Positions 1 through 7,900 of a stretch of DNA of 9,868 nucleotides are shown here, in pieces (positions within the stretch are counted from its first letter, which is position 1; each line of letters opens with the position of its first letter). Position numbers and translations under genes: made by a program. Where the stretch lies: NCBI GenBank assembly GCA_041746975.1, contig JBGTGB010000281.1:1-9868 (forward strand), read 5' to 3'. The notes below the pieces were generated by a model. That model saw nothing but the letters and a program-made list of their open reading frames with translations, was not told where the DNA came from and did no database searches. The DNA is from Haliea sp041746975 (GTDB lineage: Bacteria; Pseudomonadota; Gammaproteobacteria; Pseudomonadales; Halieaceae).

Positions 1-708
1 CGCCTGCAGCAGGCCGTCGGCGGCGGCCAGTATCGCGCCTTTGTCGACAGCGCCCCGGTGTTGGAGCGGGCCCTGGCCGAGCGCGCGGGCATGGGCTGGA
101 TTGCCAAGAACACCATGCTGATCAACGAGCGCGCCGGCTCCTGGTTTTTTCTCGGCGAAATCTACACCGACCTGCCGCTGGCAGCCGACCCGCCCCAGGC
201 AAGCAAACACTGTGGCAGCTGCACCGCATGCCTGACCGTGTGCCCCACCAACGCTTTCGTCGGCCCGTTCCAACTCGACGCCCGGCGCTGCATTTCCTAC
301 CTGACCATTGAGCACAAGGGCAGCATCGACGAAGCGCTGCGCCCGCTCATGGGCAATCGCATTTTTGGCTGCGATGACTGTCAGCTGGTCTGTCCCTGGA
401 ACAAATTTGCCCGGCACAGCGAGGAAGCCGACTTCCAACCGCGGCACGGCCTGCAGGACAGCGAGCTGGTCGACCTGTTCTTGTGGGATGAAGCTACCTT
501 CCTGGCACGCACCGAGGGCTCGGCGATTCGCCGCATCGGCCACGAACTCTGGCTGCGCAACATCGCCGTGGCCCTGGGCAACGCGCCCACCACTGCAGCA
601 ACCATGGCGGCCCTGGGACAGCGCCTGCAGCATCCCTCCGCGCTGGTGCGTGAACACGTCACCTGGGCGCTGCAACAGCAGCGCGACAGAGGCGCCGACC
701 AGTGCTAG
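1..708 (+). CDS. queG: Epoxyqueuosine reductase QueG, 5' end missing
   Basis: QueG reduces epoxyqueuosine to queuosine in the wobble base of certain tRNAs, using a cobalamin cofactor and two 4Fe-4S clusters in the cytoplasm. The frame is open from base 1, so the gene enters from the left; 235 residues are present of a family length of roughly 350-380, and the missing part is the N-terminal cobalamin-binding half. Visible at fragment residues 14-22 is the family motif FVDSAPVLE, which I believe carries the catalytic Asp. It is followed by GMGWIAKNT, the first cluster motif CxxCxxCxxxCP (Cys 71, 74, 77, 81) and the second, CDDCQLVCP (Cys 124, 127, 131). The C-terminal stretch after about residue 170 is helical and HEAT-like, as in full-length QueG. 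The stop is TAG at 706-708. The same frame stays open after it, into the remnant at 709-1092. Confidence 0.95.
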   Translation, partial: RLQQAVGGGQYRAFVDSAPVLERALAERAGMGWIAKNTMLINERAGSWFFLGEIYTDLPLAADPPQASKHCGSCTACLTVCPTNAFVGPFQLDARRCISYLTIEHKGSIDEALRPLMGNRIFGCDDCQLVCPWNKFARHSEEADFQPRHGLQDSELVDLFLWDEATFLARTEGSAIRRIGHELWLRNIAVALGNAPTTAATMAALGQRLQHPSALVREHVTWALQQQRDRGADQC

Positions 709-1092
709 CATCTTCTGGTAGAGGACCCCACCTCCCGCGAGGCCTTCCGCTACGTGATCGTCGCGGATCACGATGGCATCGTCCGTAGCGCCAGCGACGA
801 CAGCCTCATCGGCAGTCCCTGGGAACCTGACGGGGTCCAGAGGGATCTGTTCAGCCACAGCGATGGCAGTCGGGCACAGGAACTCGCGCAGGTATTCAAT
901 TTCCGTCTGCCGGTGCTGTTCAACCAGACCGTAGTGGGCCGCCTCGACCTGGGGGTCGACCGGGCGCCCCTGGGAGCCGCTCTCGACGCCACCACACGGC
1001 ATCTACCGAGGATTCGCAGAGCGACACCCCCGGCGCCTGCAACAGGCGTGCTCGACGCAGCGCAAACTGTCACAAATTCAGGGCGCCCATGA
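709..1092 (+). pseudogene. Remnant of a periplasmic sensor domain, no start codon
   Basis: This stretch follows the queG stop in the same frame and stays open to a stop at 1090-1092. From about 715 to 1010 it looks coding: third codon positions are strongly G/C and the peptide is well formed, with YVIVADHDGIVRSASDD near the start, LIGSPWEP after it, then LPVLFNQTVVGRLDLGVDRAPL. That pattern (a DG.V..S.D..LIG.P core, then a strand pair ending in a G.L.LG segment) resembles extracytoplasmic PDC/Cache-like sensor domains just before the second membrane helix of bacterial kinases and cyclases. No helix, catalytic domain or plausible start is present; the only in-frame candidate is a GTG at 754 inside the fold, without a Shine-Dalgarno. 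After about 1015 the coding character fades. I read it as an internal gene fragment left by a deletion or rearrangement. The family is inferred from pattern only. Confidence 0.5.
1033..1049. other. Short perfect hairpin between convergent genes
   Basis: CGCCTG at 1034-1039 and CAGGCG at 1043-1048 pair perfectly around a three-base CAA loop, extended by a G-T wobble at 1033/1049. It lies between the plus-strand queG/remnant and the minus-strand FHA gene, where a bidirectional terminator would be expected. No T-run follows on either strand, so a standard intrinsic terminator is not supported. Confidence 0.3.
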
Positions 1093-1112
1093 GGATTCCT
1101 GAGCACCAGCTG

Positions 1113-1829
1113 TCAGCGCCGGTCGCCACCGTTTGCCTCCCGATCTCCGGGTACTTCGACGAAAGTGGTCTTGTCGTGCAGCTCCACCCCGCTGTGGGCA
1201 TGGTCATGGCTGCGGCTCACCCGGAAGATAATATCGTGAAAGCGAATCTCATCTTCATTTTGCAGCGCGCAACGCCCCTTGACAGCTCGCCCGTTTACCA
1301 CCGTGCCGTTCGCGGAGCCCAGATCCTCAATCATGAGCTGACTGTCGTCCAGATCCAGACGCGCGTGCTGGCGCGAGACGTGGGGGCTGACCACCGCAAT
1401 ATCGCTTTCCAGAGAGCGCCCCAGCACCAGGGAGCGGTCCACCCCGAAGCTCAACCCCGCCAGGGGTCCTGTCTCAGCGGACAGGGTCCATTCATACCCC
1501 GGCGCTGCATCGCTCTTGCGGAAGTAACGCGGTTTGCCTGAGCTGCGACGGTCATTGAGTGGCGGCACATTGGACAACACCCGGCGCTCGACGAAGGGGG
1601 TCGAGCGCACGACACCCTCGGGCGTAATCTGGAAAAACCAGGCCAGGGCAAAAGTTATCGGGAAACCAGCTATCGTGAGGACGAAAATATAACGAGAGAG
1701 CTGGTCGCCATCGAGTTCCAGCAGGGGAAACAGCACATCAATGATCTGCAGACTCCCCCAGGCCACAAAAATGTACCAGAAGCAGGTCTGGAATACCTTT
1801 CGCCGCCGCAGTTCCCGGTACAGTGTCAC
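1113..1829 (-). CDS. Two-helix membrane protein with cytoplasmic FHA domain
   Basis: FHA domains bind phosphothreonine peptides, so this is probably a membrane-tethered reader of Ser/Thr phosphorylation. The N-terminus (LYRELRRRKVF) followed by helices at about residues 17-36 and 48-66 and the segment FQITPEGV matches the membrane module often found at the front of bacterial adenylate-cyclase-like and TPR signalling proteins. The charged N-terminus and TPEG end imply both lie in the cytoplasm. A linker at 70-115 leads to the FHA domain at about 118-206 with its key residues intact: G137-R138, S152/H155 in SRQHA, N174-G175-T176 and N179-G180. I chose GTG at 1829 (238 aa) because AAGGAG lies 9 bases before it and relatives start with a similar short sequence. 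ATG at 1856 (247 aa) is possible but has no Shine-Dalgarno. It follows the lipoprotein gene (stop at 1865-1867) closely and is likely co-transcribed. No kinase or phosphatase partner is in the window. Confidence 0.85.
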   Translation of the reverse strand: MTLYRELRRRKVFQTCFWYIFVAWGSLQIIDVLFPLLELDGDQLSRYIFVLTIAGFPITFALAWFFQITPEGVVRSTPFVERRVLSNVPPLNDRRSSGKPRYFRKSDAAPGYEWTLSAETGPLAGLSFGVDRSLVLGRSLESDIAVVSPHVSRQHARLDLDDSQLMIEDLGSANGTVVNGRAVKGRCALQNEDEIRFHDIIFRVSRSHDHAHSGVELHDKTTFVEVPGDREANGGDRR

Positions 1830-1838
1830 CAATGTGAT

Positions 1839-1844
1839 CTCCTT
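1839..1844 (-). promoter_or_regulatory. Shine-Dalgarno that decides the FHA gene start
   Basis: On the minus strand this reads AAGGAG, 9 bases before GTG at 1829 and 6 bases before an in-frame TTG at 1832. It lies inside the reading frame that would begin at ATG 1856, so it favours the shorter protein. Confidence 0.6.
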
Positions 1845-1864
1845 GGAAATGCCCATGCCGGGCT

Positions 1865-2304
1865 TCAGTTAAGCTGCCGCAGTCGGATTTGCAATTCAAC
1901 CGCTTGAGCCCGATACAAGCCTGCTTTTTCGTGCTCCGAATCCAGCGTCAGCACCTGGCCCCACAGCCGAACAGCTTCCTCCAAATTGTGAGCCCGAAAG
2001 GCATTCAGCGCTTCGCGGTGCAGATCAGGGGGATTCGGAGTAATCGGCCAGCCCAGAGCTCTCGCGGTTCAGCGATGTCGTTGTACTTGGCGAGGGCATG
2101 AAACTGATACATATCTCCAAGATATCGTGCAGCCAGCGCGGCGCGGAACCGCTCCTGCGCCGACAGATCCGGCTGGTCAGTAGATACCGGCTCTCCAAGG
2201 CTGGCAACTTCGGCTTCTGGTGGCGGCGTTTCCTGCACCGCGGTCGAAGCGCAGGCCGAAGCCAATACGCTAAGTACCGTCCATGCGATGCCTGCCTGTC
2301 TCAC
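1865..2304 (-). pseudogene. LysM/TPR-like lipoprotein gene broken by a one-base frameshift
   Basis: Read from GTG at 2304, the frame gives a 99-residue protein stopping at about 2005. It starts with a short hydrophobic signal and an ASAC lipobox (Cys18), so the product would be a lipoprotein. After a Pro/Glu-rich linker comes a LysM-like segment at residues 52-92: RYLGD, then AKYNDI, then LWAGRLLRIP, typical of the peptidoglycan-binding fold. At a run of five C (2028-2032) the frame is lost. One extra C would continue directly into 54 more residues (PDLHREALNAF, then EEAVRLWGQVL, and a helical tail), ending with TGA at 1865-1867. The restored protein is 146 aa, with a TPR-like helical hairpin after the LysM. 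The seamless join of two homology-like halves is the evidence for a frameshift, not two genes. A real mutation, a sequencing error in the C-run, or -1 ribosomal slippage on CCC could each explain it. TAGGGGG lies 6 bases before the GTG start. The FHA gene follows on the same strand. Confidence 0.75.
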
Positions 2305-2365
2305 GCGAAGCCCCCTATCCCCGAACGGTCAGCCAAGACCAGGTCAACGTGACTATTATCTTTCC

Positions 2366-2394
2366 ACTATAGATGAAAGCCATTGAGCTGTGAA
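2366..2394 (-). promoter_or_regulatory. Predicted sigma70 promoter for the lipoprotein-FHA unit
   Basis: On the minus strand TTCACA (2394-2389) and TATAGT (2371-2366) are separated by exactly 17 bases; each box matches the sigma70 consensus at five of six positions. The start of transcription would fall near 2358-2360, giving a leader of about 55 bases before GTG 2304. It lies in the 103-base gap between the orn stop and the lipoprotein start, so the cassette can be expressed independently of orn. I see no terminator for orn in this gap. Confidence 0.6.
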
Positions 2395-2407
2395 AACGCA
2401 GAGGTTT

Positions 2408-2965
2408 TTATATGCCAGCAGCGCCGGCCAGCAAAAAGTGCTGCCGATAATAGCGCAGCTCCTCGATGGACTCGCGAATATCCTCCAGAGCCTGGTGGCT
2501 ACCGGCCTTGACAATGCCCTGCTCCAGTTCGGGGCGCCAAAGCTGCATGAGAATCTTCAGGGTGCTGACGTCCAAGTTGCGGTAGTGGAAGTAGCGCTCG
2601 AGCCGCGGCATGTGCCGGGCCATGAAACGGCGATCCTGGCAGATGCTGTTGCCACAGATGGGCGAGGTGCCGGCAGGCACCCACTGCCGCAGGAACGCCA
2701 GGGTCTGCACCTCTGCGGAGGATTCATCGACGTCACTGGCACGCACCCGATCAACCAGGCCAGAGCGAGTGTGATGATTTGTATTCCATTCGTCCATGGC
2801 TTCGAGCACAGCATTCGCCTGGTGCACGGCGATGACCGGGCCCTCCGCCACGGTGTTCAGCTCACTGTCGGTAACGATGGAGGCGATTTCAATCACCACG
2901 TCCCGGTCTGGATCGAGACCCGTCATCTCAAGATCCACCCAGATCAGGTTGTCTGGTCGTTGCAT
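2408..2965 (-). CDS. orn: Oligoribonuclease Orn
   Basis: Orn is a cytoplasmic 3'-to-5' exoribonuclease that finishes RNA decay by hydrolysing very short oligoribonucleotides (mainly dinucleotides, including pGpG from cyclic-di-GMP turnover). The 185-residue product matches the usual length of about 180. All five DEDDh catalytic residues are present: Asp11 and Glu13 in WVDLEMTG, Asp111 in GNSICQDRRF, and His157 and Asp162 in SHQALEDIRES. The motif YRNLDVSTLK (128-137) is also family-typical. The start is ATG at 2965, preceded by a weak purine-rich tract; the open frame continues upstream only as antisense of the divergent rsgA region. orn and rsgA are divergent neighbours, as in E. coli. Confidence 0.97.
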   Translation of the reverse strand: MQRPDNLIWVDLEMTGLDPDRDVVIEIASIVTDSELNTVAEGPVIAVHQANAVLEAMDEWNTNHHTRSGLVDRVRASDVDESSAEVQTLAFLRQWVPAGTSPICGNSICQDRRFMARHMPRLERYFHYRNLDVSTLKILMQLWRPELEQGIVKAGSHQALEDIRESIEELRYYRQHFLLAGAAGI

Positions 2966-3049
2966 GGTGCTCGCTCTCTCCCCGTCCGCTTCGCCGCAGT
3001 GTAACAAATTGCCTGTACAGCGCCATGCCAGCACCCAATAATGCCCGGC
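2966..3049. promoter_or_regulatory. Divergent orn/rsgA intergenic region
   Basis: These 84 bases separate two divergent starts and should contain promoters for both genes. I could not assign -35/-10 pairs with good spacing: TTACACT on the minus strand near 2998-3004 is a weak -10 candidate for orn, and AATAAT at 3037-3042 lies too close to the rsgA start to be useful unless the message is nearly leaderless. Confidence 0.3.
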
Positions 3050-4066
3050 ATGAGCAAACGCAAACTGAGCCGTCAGCAGAACTGGCGCATCAGCAAGATC
3101 CAGGATGAGCGCACGGCCCGGGCCCAACGCCGTGGAGAGCGAGGGGAGGAGGTTCTGGGCGCCGGTGAGCTCGGGGTCGAGCAGACTGGCCTGGTGATTG
3201 CCCACTTCGGCACCCAGGTCGACGTGGAGGCCAGCGACGGGACTACCCAGCGCTGTCACCTGCGGGCCAATCTGGACGGCCTGGTCACCGGTGACCGGGT
3301 GATCTGGTGCGCGGGTGAGACCACCGGAGTCGTTGTTGCCCGGGAGCCGCGCCACAGCGAGCTGCGGCGTCCCGACCCCTACGGCAAGCTGAAGCCCATT
3401 GCCGCCAATATCGACCAGATCCTGGTGGTCATTGCGCCGTTTCCCGAGCCTCACGCCAACCTCATTGACCGCTACCTGGTGGCTTCCGAGGCAGTGGGGA
3501 TTGAGCCTGTCCTGGTGCTGAACAAGTCGGATCTGCTGGATCTGGATCCGGTGCTGCGCGCGCGCCTGCAGGCACTGCTCGCCAGTTACCCGACCCTGGG
3601 CTACCGGCTGCTGGAGGTGAGCAGCCACAGTGGCAGCCTGACCCTGCTCAATGCGGCGTTGCAGGACCGGGTCAGTGTGTTCGTCGGCCAGTCAGGCGTC
3701 GGCAAGTCCTCGCTGGTCAACGCGCTGTTGCCCGCTGCCGGCCTGCGGGTCGGGGCTCTGTCAGAGTTGCGCCAGAAAGGTGTGCACACCACGACCACTG
3801 CACAGCTGTTTCACCTGCCCACTGGCGGTAGCCTGATCGACTCTCCGGGAATTCGCGAATTCGGTCTCTGGCACATGAGCCGGGAGCAGGTGGAGCAAGG
3901 GTTCCGTGAGTTCAGGCCGCTGCTGGGCCACTGCCGCTTCCGCGACTGCAGCCACGAGCACGAACCTGGCTGCGCCATTCTGGCCGCAGTCGAGGCGGGC
4001 ACTGTCAGCCCGACAAGGCTGGGCAGCTACCGCCATATTGTCTCGACGCTAGGTCAGCCCGCCTGA
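3050..4066 (+). CDS. rsgA: Ribosome small subunit-dependent GTPase RsgA
   Basis: RsgA is a circularly permuted GTPase that binds the 30S subunit and helps its final maturation, with GTP hydrolysis stimulated by the ribosome. Numbering from ATG 3050 (338 aa): a basic N-terminal tail (SKRKLSRQQ); an OB-fold at about 40-100; then the permuted GTPase with G4 NKSD (158-161) ahead of G1 GQSGVGKSS (213-221), the switch segment GVHTTTT (about 244-250) and G3 DSPG (264-267); and a C-terminal zinc site made of Cys295, Cys300, His302 and Cys308. ATG at 3041 in the same frame would add three residues. I prefer 3050 because family members commonly begin MSK-R/N-KLS, but no strong Shine-Dalgarno decides it. 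Its 3' end overlaps the convergent psd by 18 bases. Confidence 0.96.
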   Translation: MSKRKLSRQQNWRISKIQDERTARAQRRGERGEEVLGAGELGVEQTGLVIAHFGTQVDVEASDGTTQRCHLRANLDGLVTGDRVIWCAGETTGVVVAREPRHSELRRPDPYGKLKPIAANIDQILVVIAPFPEPHANLIDRYLVASEAVGIEPVLVLNKSDLLDLDPVLRARLQALLASYPTLGYRLLEVSSHSGSLTLLNAALQDRVSVFVGQSGVGKSSLVNALLPAAGLRVGALSELRQKGVHTTTTAQLFHLPTGGSLIDSPGIREFGLWHMSREQVEQGFREFRPLLGHCRFRDCSHEHEPGCAILAAVEAGTVSPTRLGSYRHIVSTLGQPA

Positions 4067-4912
4067 GGCAAGGCTGCCCAGGGCTTCGCCCAACCGCGTC
4101 GGGCTGCCGGCGGAGTAATCCGGCGACCAGCCCATGCGGCCCTCGGGAAACAGCAGGATTACGGTCGAGCCCAGCTTGAAGCGGCCCATCTCTTCGCCCT
4201 TGGCCAACCGCACCGGAGCCGGCAGCTCGCGGTAATCGCGCTGCCGCAGCGCCCGCGGTGGTGGTGCCACCTGCCCCTCCCACACCGTCTCTATTCCCGC
4301 CACTACCATGGCGCCCACGAGCACCATGGCCATGGGGCCCGCGGCAGTATCGAAGTAGCAGACCAGTCGCTCGTTGCGGGCGAACAGGCGCTCAACGCCG
4401 CCGGCGGTGGTCCCGTTCACCGAAAACAGCTTGCCCGGAATATAGCGCGTGGCAACCAATTCCCCAGCAATGGGCATGTGGACCCGGTGGTAATCCCGCG
4501 GCGATAGATAAATCGTGGCGAAGTGGCCGTTGCGGAACTGCGCCGCGCGCTCCTCGTCACCCCCCAGCAGGGACCAGGTGGAATAGCGGCGGCCCTTTGC
4601 CTGCAGCACGCTGGCTTCCTCGATCCTGCCAATCTGGCTCACCGAGCCGTCTGCCGGGCACACGATGTCCGCCTCCGCCAGCGGTCGTATGCCGGGACGC
4701 AGGGGCCGGGTGAAAAAGGCATTGAAGTTGAGGTAAGCCTCTGGGTAGGGCTCTTCGGCTTCCCTCATGTCCACGCCGAAAGACTTGATGAAGGTACTTA
4801 TCATCAGGTTCTTGAGCCAGCGCGGGTGGCGCAGCTCCGCCAGACAACCCGTGAGCCGGGAAAGCAGGTGCTGTGGCAAGAGATGCTGCAGCAGAATGAA
4901 CAGGGTTTTCAT
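4049..4912 (-). CDS. psd: Phosphatidylserine decarboxylase proenzyme
   Basis: Psd converts phosphatidylserine to phosphatidylethanolamine at the inner membrane. The 287-residue proenzyme cleaves itself in the motif LGST (247-250), turning Ser249 into the pyruvoyl cofactor of the small alpha chain. The expected partners are present: Asp88 in CPADGSV and His145 in YHRVHMP (His142 in the same motif), with FNAFFTRPLRPG (63-74), GKLFSVN (160-166) and VLVGAMVVAGIETVW (197-211). Length and motifs indicate an intact bacterial type I enzyme. The ATG overlaps the upstream permease stop in an ATGA junction at 4909-4912, with AAGGAGG 10 bases before it, so translation is probably coupled to the pump gene. 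In E. coli psd is on the same strand as rsgA; here it faces rsgA. Confidence 0.96.
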   Translation of the reverse strand: MKTLFILLQHLLPQHLLSRLTGCLAELRHPRWLKNLMISTFIKSFGVDMREAEEPYPEAYLNFNAFFTRPLRPGIRPLAEADIVCPADGSVSQIGRIEEASVLQAKGRRYSTWSLLGGDEERAAQFRNGHFATIYLSPRDYHRVHMPIAGELVATRYIPGKLFSVNGTTAGGVERLFARNERLVCYFDTAAGPMAMVLVGAMVVAGIETVWEGQVAPPPRALRQRDYRELPAPVRLAKGEEMGRFKLGSTVILLFPEGRMGWSPDYSAGSPTRLGEALGSLASGGLT

Positions 4913-7900
4913 GAGCTGAGGGCCTCCTTCTGCGATGCCTGTTGGGTCCGGGCGGCGACGTCACGGCCCAGGTACATGTAAACAGCCGGCAGGACATACA
5001 GGGTGAACAGGGTGCCGATGGTCATCCCCGAGGCAATCACCAGCCCCATGGAGAAGCGCGCGCCCGCACCGGGACCTGAGGACAGCAGCAGCGGGACCAT
5101 GGCCAGCACCAGCGCCGCCGTGGTCATCAGCACCGGCCGCAGGCGCACCGAGGCGGCCTCTTCGATGGCTTCGCGCTTGGCCATTCCTTCTTCCTGCAGG
5201 CGGTTGGCAAATTCCACGATAAGGATACCGTGCTTGGAAATTACCCCGATCAAGGTGACCAGTCCCACCTGGCTGTAGATGTTGAGGGTGGCACCATTGA
5301 CCTGGAACAGGGCCAGTACATTCAGGCACAGCAAGGCACCGGAAATCGACATGGGTACGGTTACCAGCATGATGAACGGGTCCCGAAAAGACTCGAACTG
5401 GGCTGCCAGCACCAGATAGATCAACAGCAGGGCGAAAAAGAAGCTGGTAATCAGGGTGCTGCCCTCGGTCTTGAACTGGCGGCTCAGCCCTGCATAGTCC
5501 ACTCCGTACTCGCGGCCCAGCTCCTCGGCGACGATGATTTCCAGTGTCGCCAGCGCCTCGCCCAGCGGCACACCAGGTCGCGGCAGCCCGCTCAGAGTCA
5601 CGGCGTTGAGCTGCTGGAATCCCGGCAATACCCGCGGCGTCACCTCGTCCTCCAGGGTGACCAGGGTGGCCAGCGGAATCAGCTTTCCGCTGCGGGTGCG
5701 GGTATGGTAGCTGTTCAGGTCCTCCGGGTTCAGGCGCTGGTTCCTGCGCACCTGGGGGATGACCTTGTAGGACCGGTCCTGCATGGCAAAGCGATTGACG
5801 AAGCCACCCGACAGCAGGGCCGACAGGTCGTCACTCAGGGTCTGCATACTGACCCCCAGCAGGGCGGCCTTGTCGCGATTGATGTGAATGCGCTGCTGTG
5901 GCTTGTCCAGCTGCAGATTCTGGTCAATGAAGATGAATTTGCCGCTGGCGCGGGCCCGTGCCAGCACCGCCTCGGCGCTGTCGTACAGCACCAGGTAATC
6001 GAGCGTGCTGTTGATCACGAACTCAACCGGGAAGATGCCCGGCGATGGCAGCGGAGGTGGGTTCACCGCGTTGACCTGTAGCCCGGCTATCGCCTCCGCG
6101 CGGGGTCGGATGGTCTCGTTCAGAACCTCCGTAGAACTGCGGTCACGCTCGCCCCAGGGTTTGAAGATGAAGCCCCCGAAGGCGCCATTGTTGCCTCCGC
6201 TGCCCCCGGGATTTTCGCCGTTGAACAGGAAGTTGACCACGATTTCCGGGGTCTCGCGGGTAATCTGCCCAATCTCCGCGCTGTATTGCTCAATGTACTC
6301 CAGGGTGACAAACGGGTCTGACTCAGCGAGGTAGAAAATCAGCCCCAGATCCTCCGCGGGGGCGAGCTCCGCAGGGGACCGGACGAACAGAAAGTAGCAG
6401 GATGCCAGGATGACGGCCCCGAACACCAGCACTCCGCCCCGATCATCCAGCACCCGGTCCAGATCACGTTGGTAGACCCGGCGCAGTGCCTCAAAGCGCT
6501 GGTCCAGCCAGTGCTCCAGGCGGTTATCGGCACTGTCAGCGCTGCTCTGCAACATTCTCGCGCACATCATCGGCGACAGGGTCAGGGCCACCACGCCGGA
6601 GATCAATACCGCGCCCGCCAGGGTAAAGGCAAATTCAGTAAACAGGGTTCCCGTGAGGCCACCGATAAACCCGATGGGCAGATAGACAGCGACCAGGGTG
6701 GTGGTCATGGCGACGATGGGCCAGGCCAGCTCCCGTGCACCCTTGAGCGCGGCCTCGGTGGGCGTCATGCCGTGTTCGATGTGGCGGTGGATGTTTTCCA
6801 CCACGATAATGGCATCGTCCACCACGATACCAATCGCCAGGACGAAAGCGAGCAGCGTGAGCAGGTTGATGCTGAACCCCATCAGCAGCATCAGGAACAG
6901 GGCGCCTACCAGAGACAGTGGCACCGCGACCGCGGGAATCAGCACGGAACGCATTGAACCAAGGAACAGGAAAATCACCAGGATCACGATCAGCATTGCC
7001 TCGACGATGGTGGCCTGGACCTGGCTGATGGCGGCCTCGATATAGACCGTGGCATCGTAGTTGATGCTCCCCTCTATCCCCTCGGGCAGGCTGGGGACGA
7101 TGTCCCGCTCATAGACCTCCCGCACGCCGGCGATAACTTCCAGGGCATTGGCGTCACTGGCCACGGAGATGGGCACGAAAACCGCACGCTGGTCGATCAC
7201 CATGGCCGAACTGTTGTAAGCCTCGGAGCCCAGCTCCACCGTGGCCACGTCCTCCAGGCGGACAATGGCGCCATCCTGTTCCCTGAGCACGAGCTGGCGA
7301 AAGCCCTCCTCGGAAGAGATGTCGGTGTCCGCCTTGAGCGTGACCTCGAACATGCTGCCGCGGGTCGCCCCCACAGCGGAGAGCACATTGTTGGTCTGCA
7401 GCGCCGCACGCACGTCACTCGCGGTCAGATCCAGCGCTGTCAGCCGCTCGCTGTCCAGCCAGATCCGCATGGCAAAAATATCGGTGGTATCCGCACTGGC
7501 ACGCTGCACCCCGGGCAGGGTCGCAAGCTTGGGCTCCACCTCGCGGATCACATAGTCCGCGACCCGGTTGATCGGCAACTCGGTACTGGAGAAGGAGATG
7601 TACATGGTGCCCACCTGCTCGCCTACCGCGAGGTTAAGCACCGGGTCCTCTGACTCCCGGGGCAGCTCATTGCGCAGCTTGTTGACCTTGGTAACGACCT
7701 GGGTCAGCACCTCGTCCGGATTGGCGCCGGTGCGCACATAGGCCGCAATCACGCTGAGCCCGCGGGTGCTGTTGGAGGTCAGATAATCGATATTTTCCGC
7801 GGTGGCAATTTCCCGCTCCAGGGGCGTGGTAATAAAGCCCTTGATCAACTCCGCATCCGCCCCGGTGTAGGTCGTCGACACTGTGATCACCGCGTTCTCC

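Noticed and set aside
709..1112. tRNA-Gly genes as in the E. coli orn-queG interval
   Set aside because: I found no cloverleaf, GGTTCRA-type T-arm or CCA end here or elsewhere in 709-2407.
2627..2648. Cysteine in the Orn motif GNSICQDRRF where E. coli has glycine
   Set aside because: As far as I recall, Cys occurs at this position in other gammaproteobacterial Orn proteins and it is not a catalytic residue, so it is ordinary variation.
2390..3004. 204-codon open frame on the plus strand
   Set aside because: It lies antisense to orn, whose catalytic motifs are complete; the plus-strand peptide has no recognisable domain and its openness follows from the high GC codon pattern.
2966..3628. Upstream extension of the orn frame to a 406-codon open frame
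   Set aside because: The extra N-terminal part is antisense to rsgA and unlike Orn, which normally begins just before the WVDLEMTG motif; ATG 2965 fits the family length.
4081..4091. GGGCTTCGCCC hairpin near the rsgA/psd ends as a terminator
   Set aside because: The stem is only three to four pairs, it lies inside the psd coding region and no T-run follows on either strand.
5230..6081. 283-codon open frame on the plus strand
   Set aside because: It is the antisense shadow of the RND permease: Gln/His-rich peptide, no domain, and the permease is intact across it.
6469..6957. 162-codon open frame on the plus strand
   Set aside because: It is another antisense shadow of the RND permease, with a low-complexity His/Gln/Asp-rich peptide.
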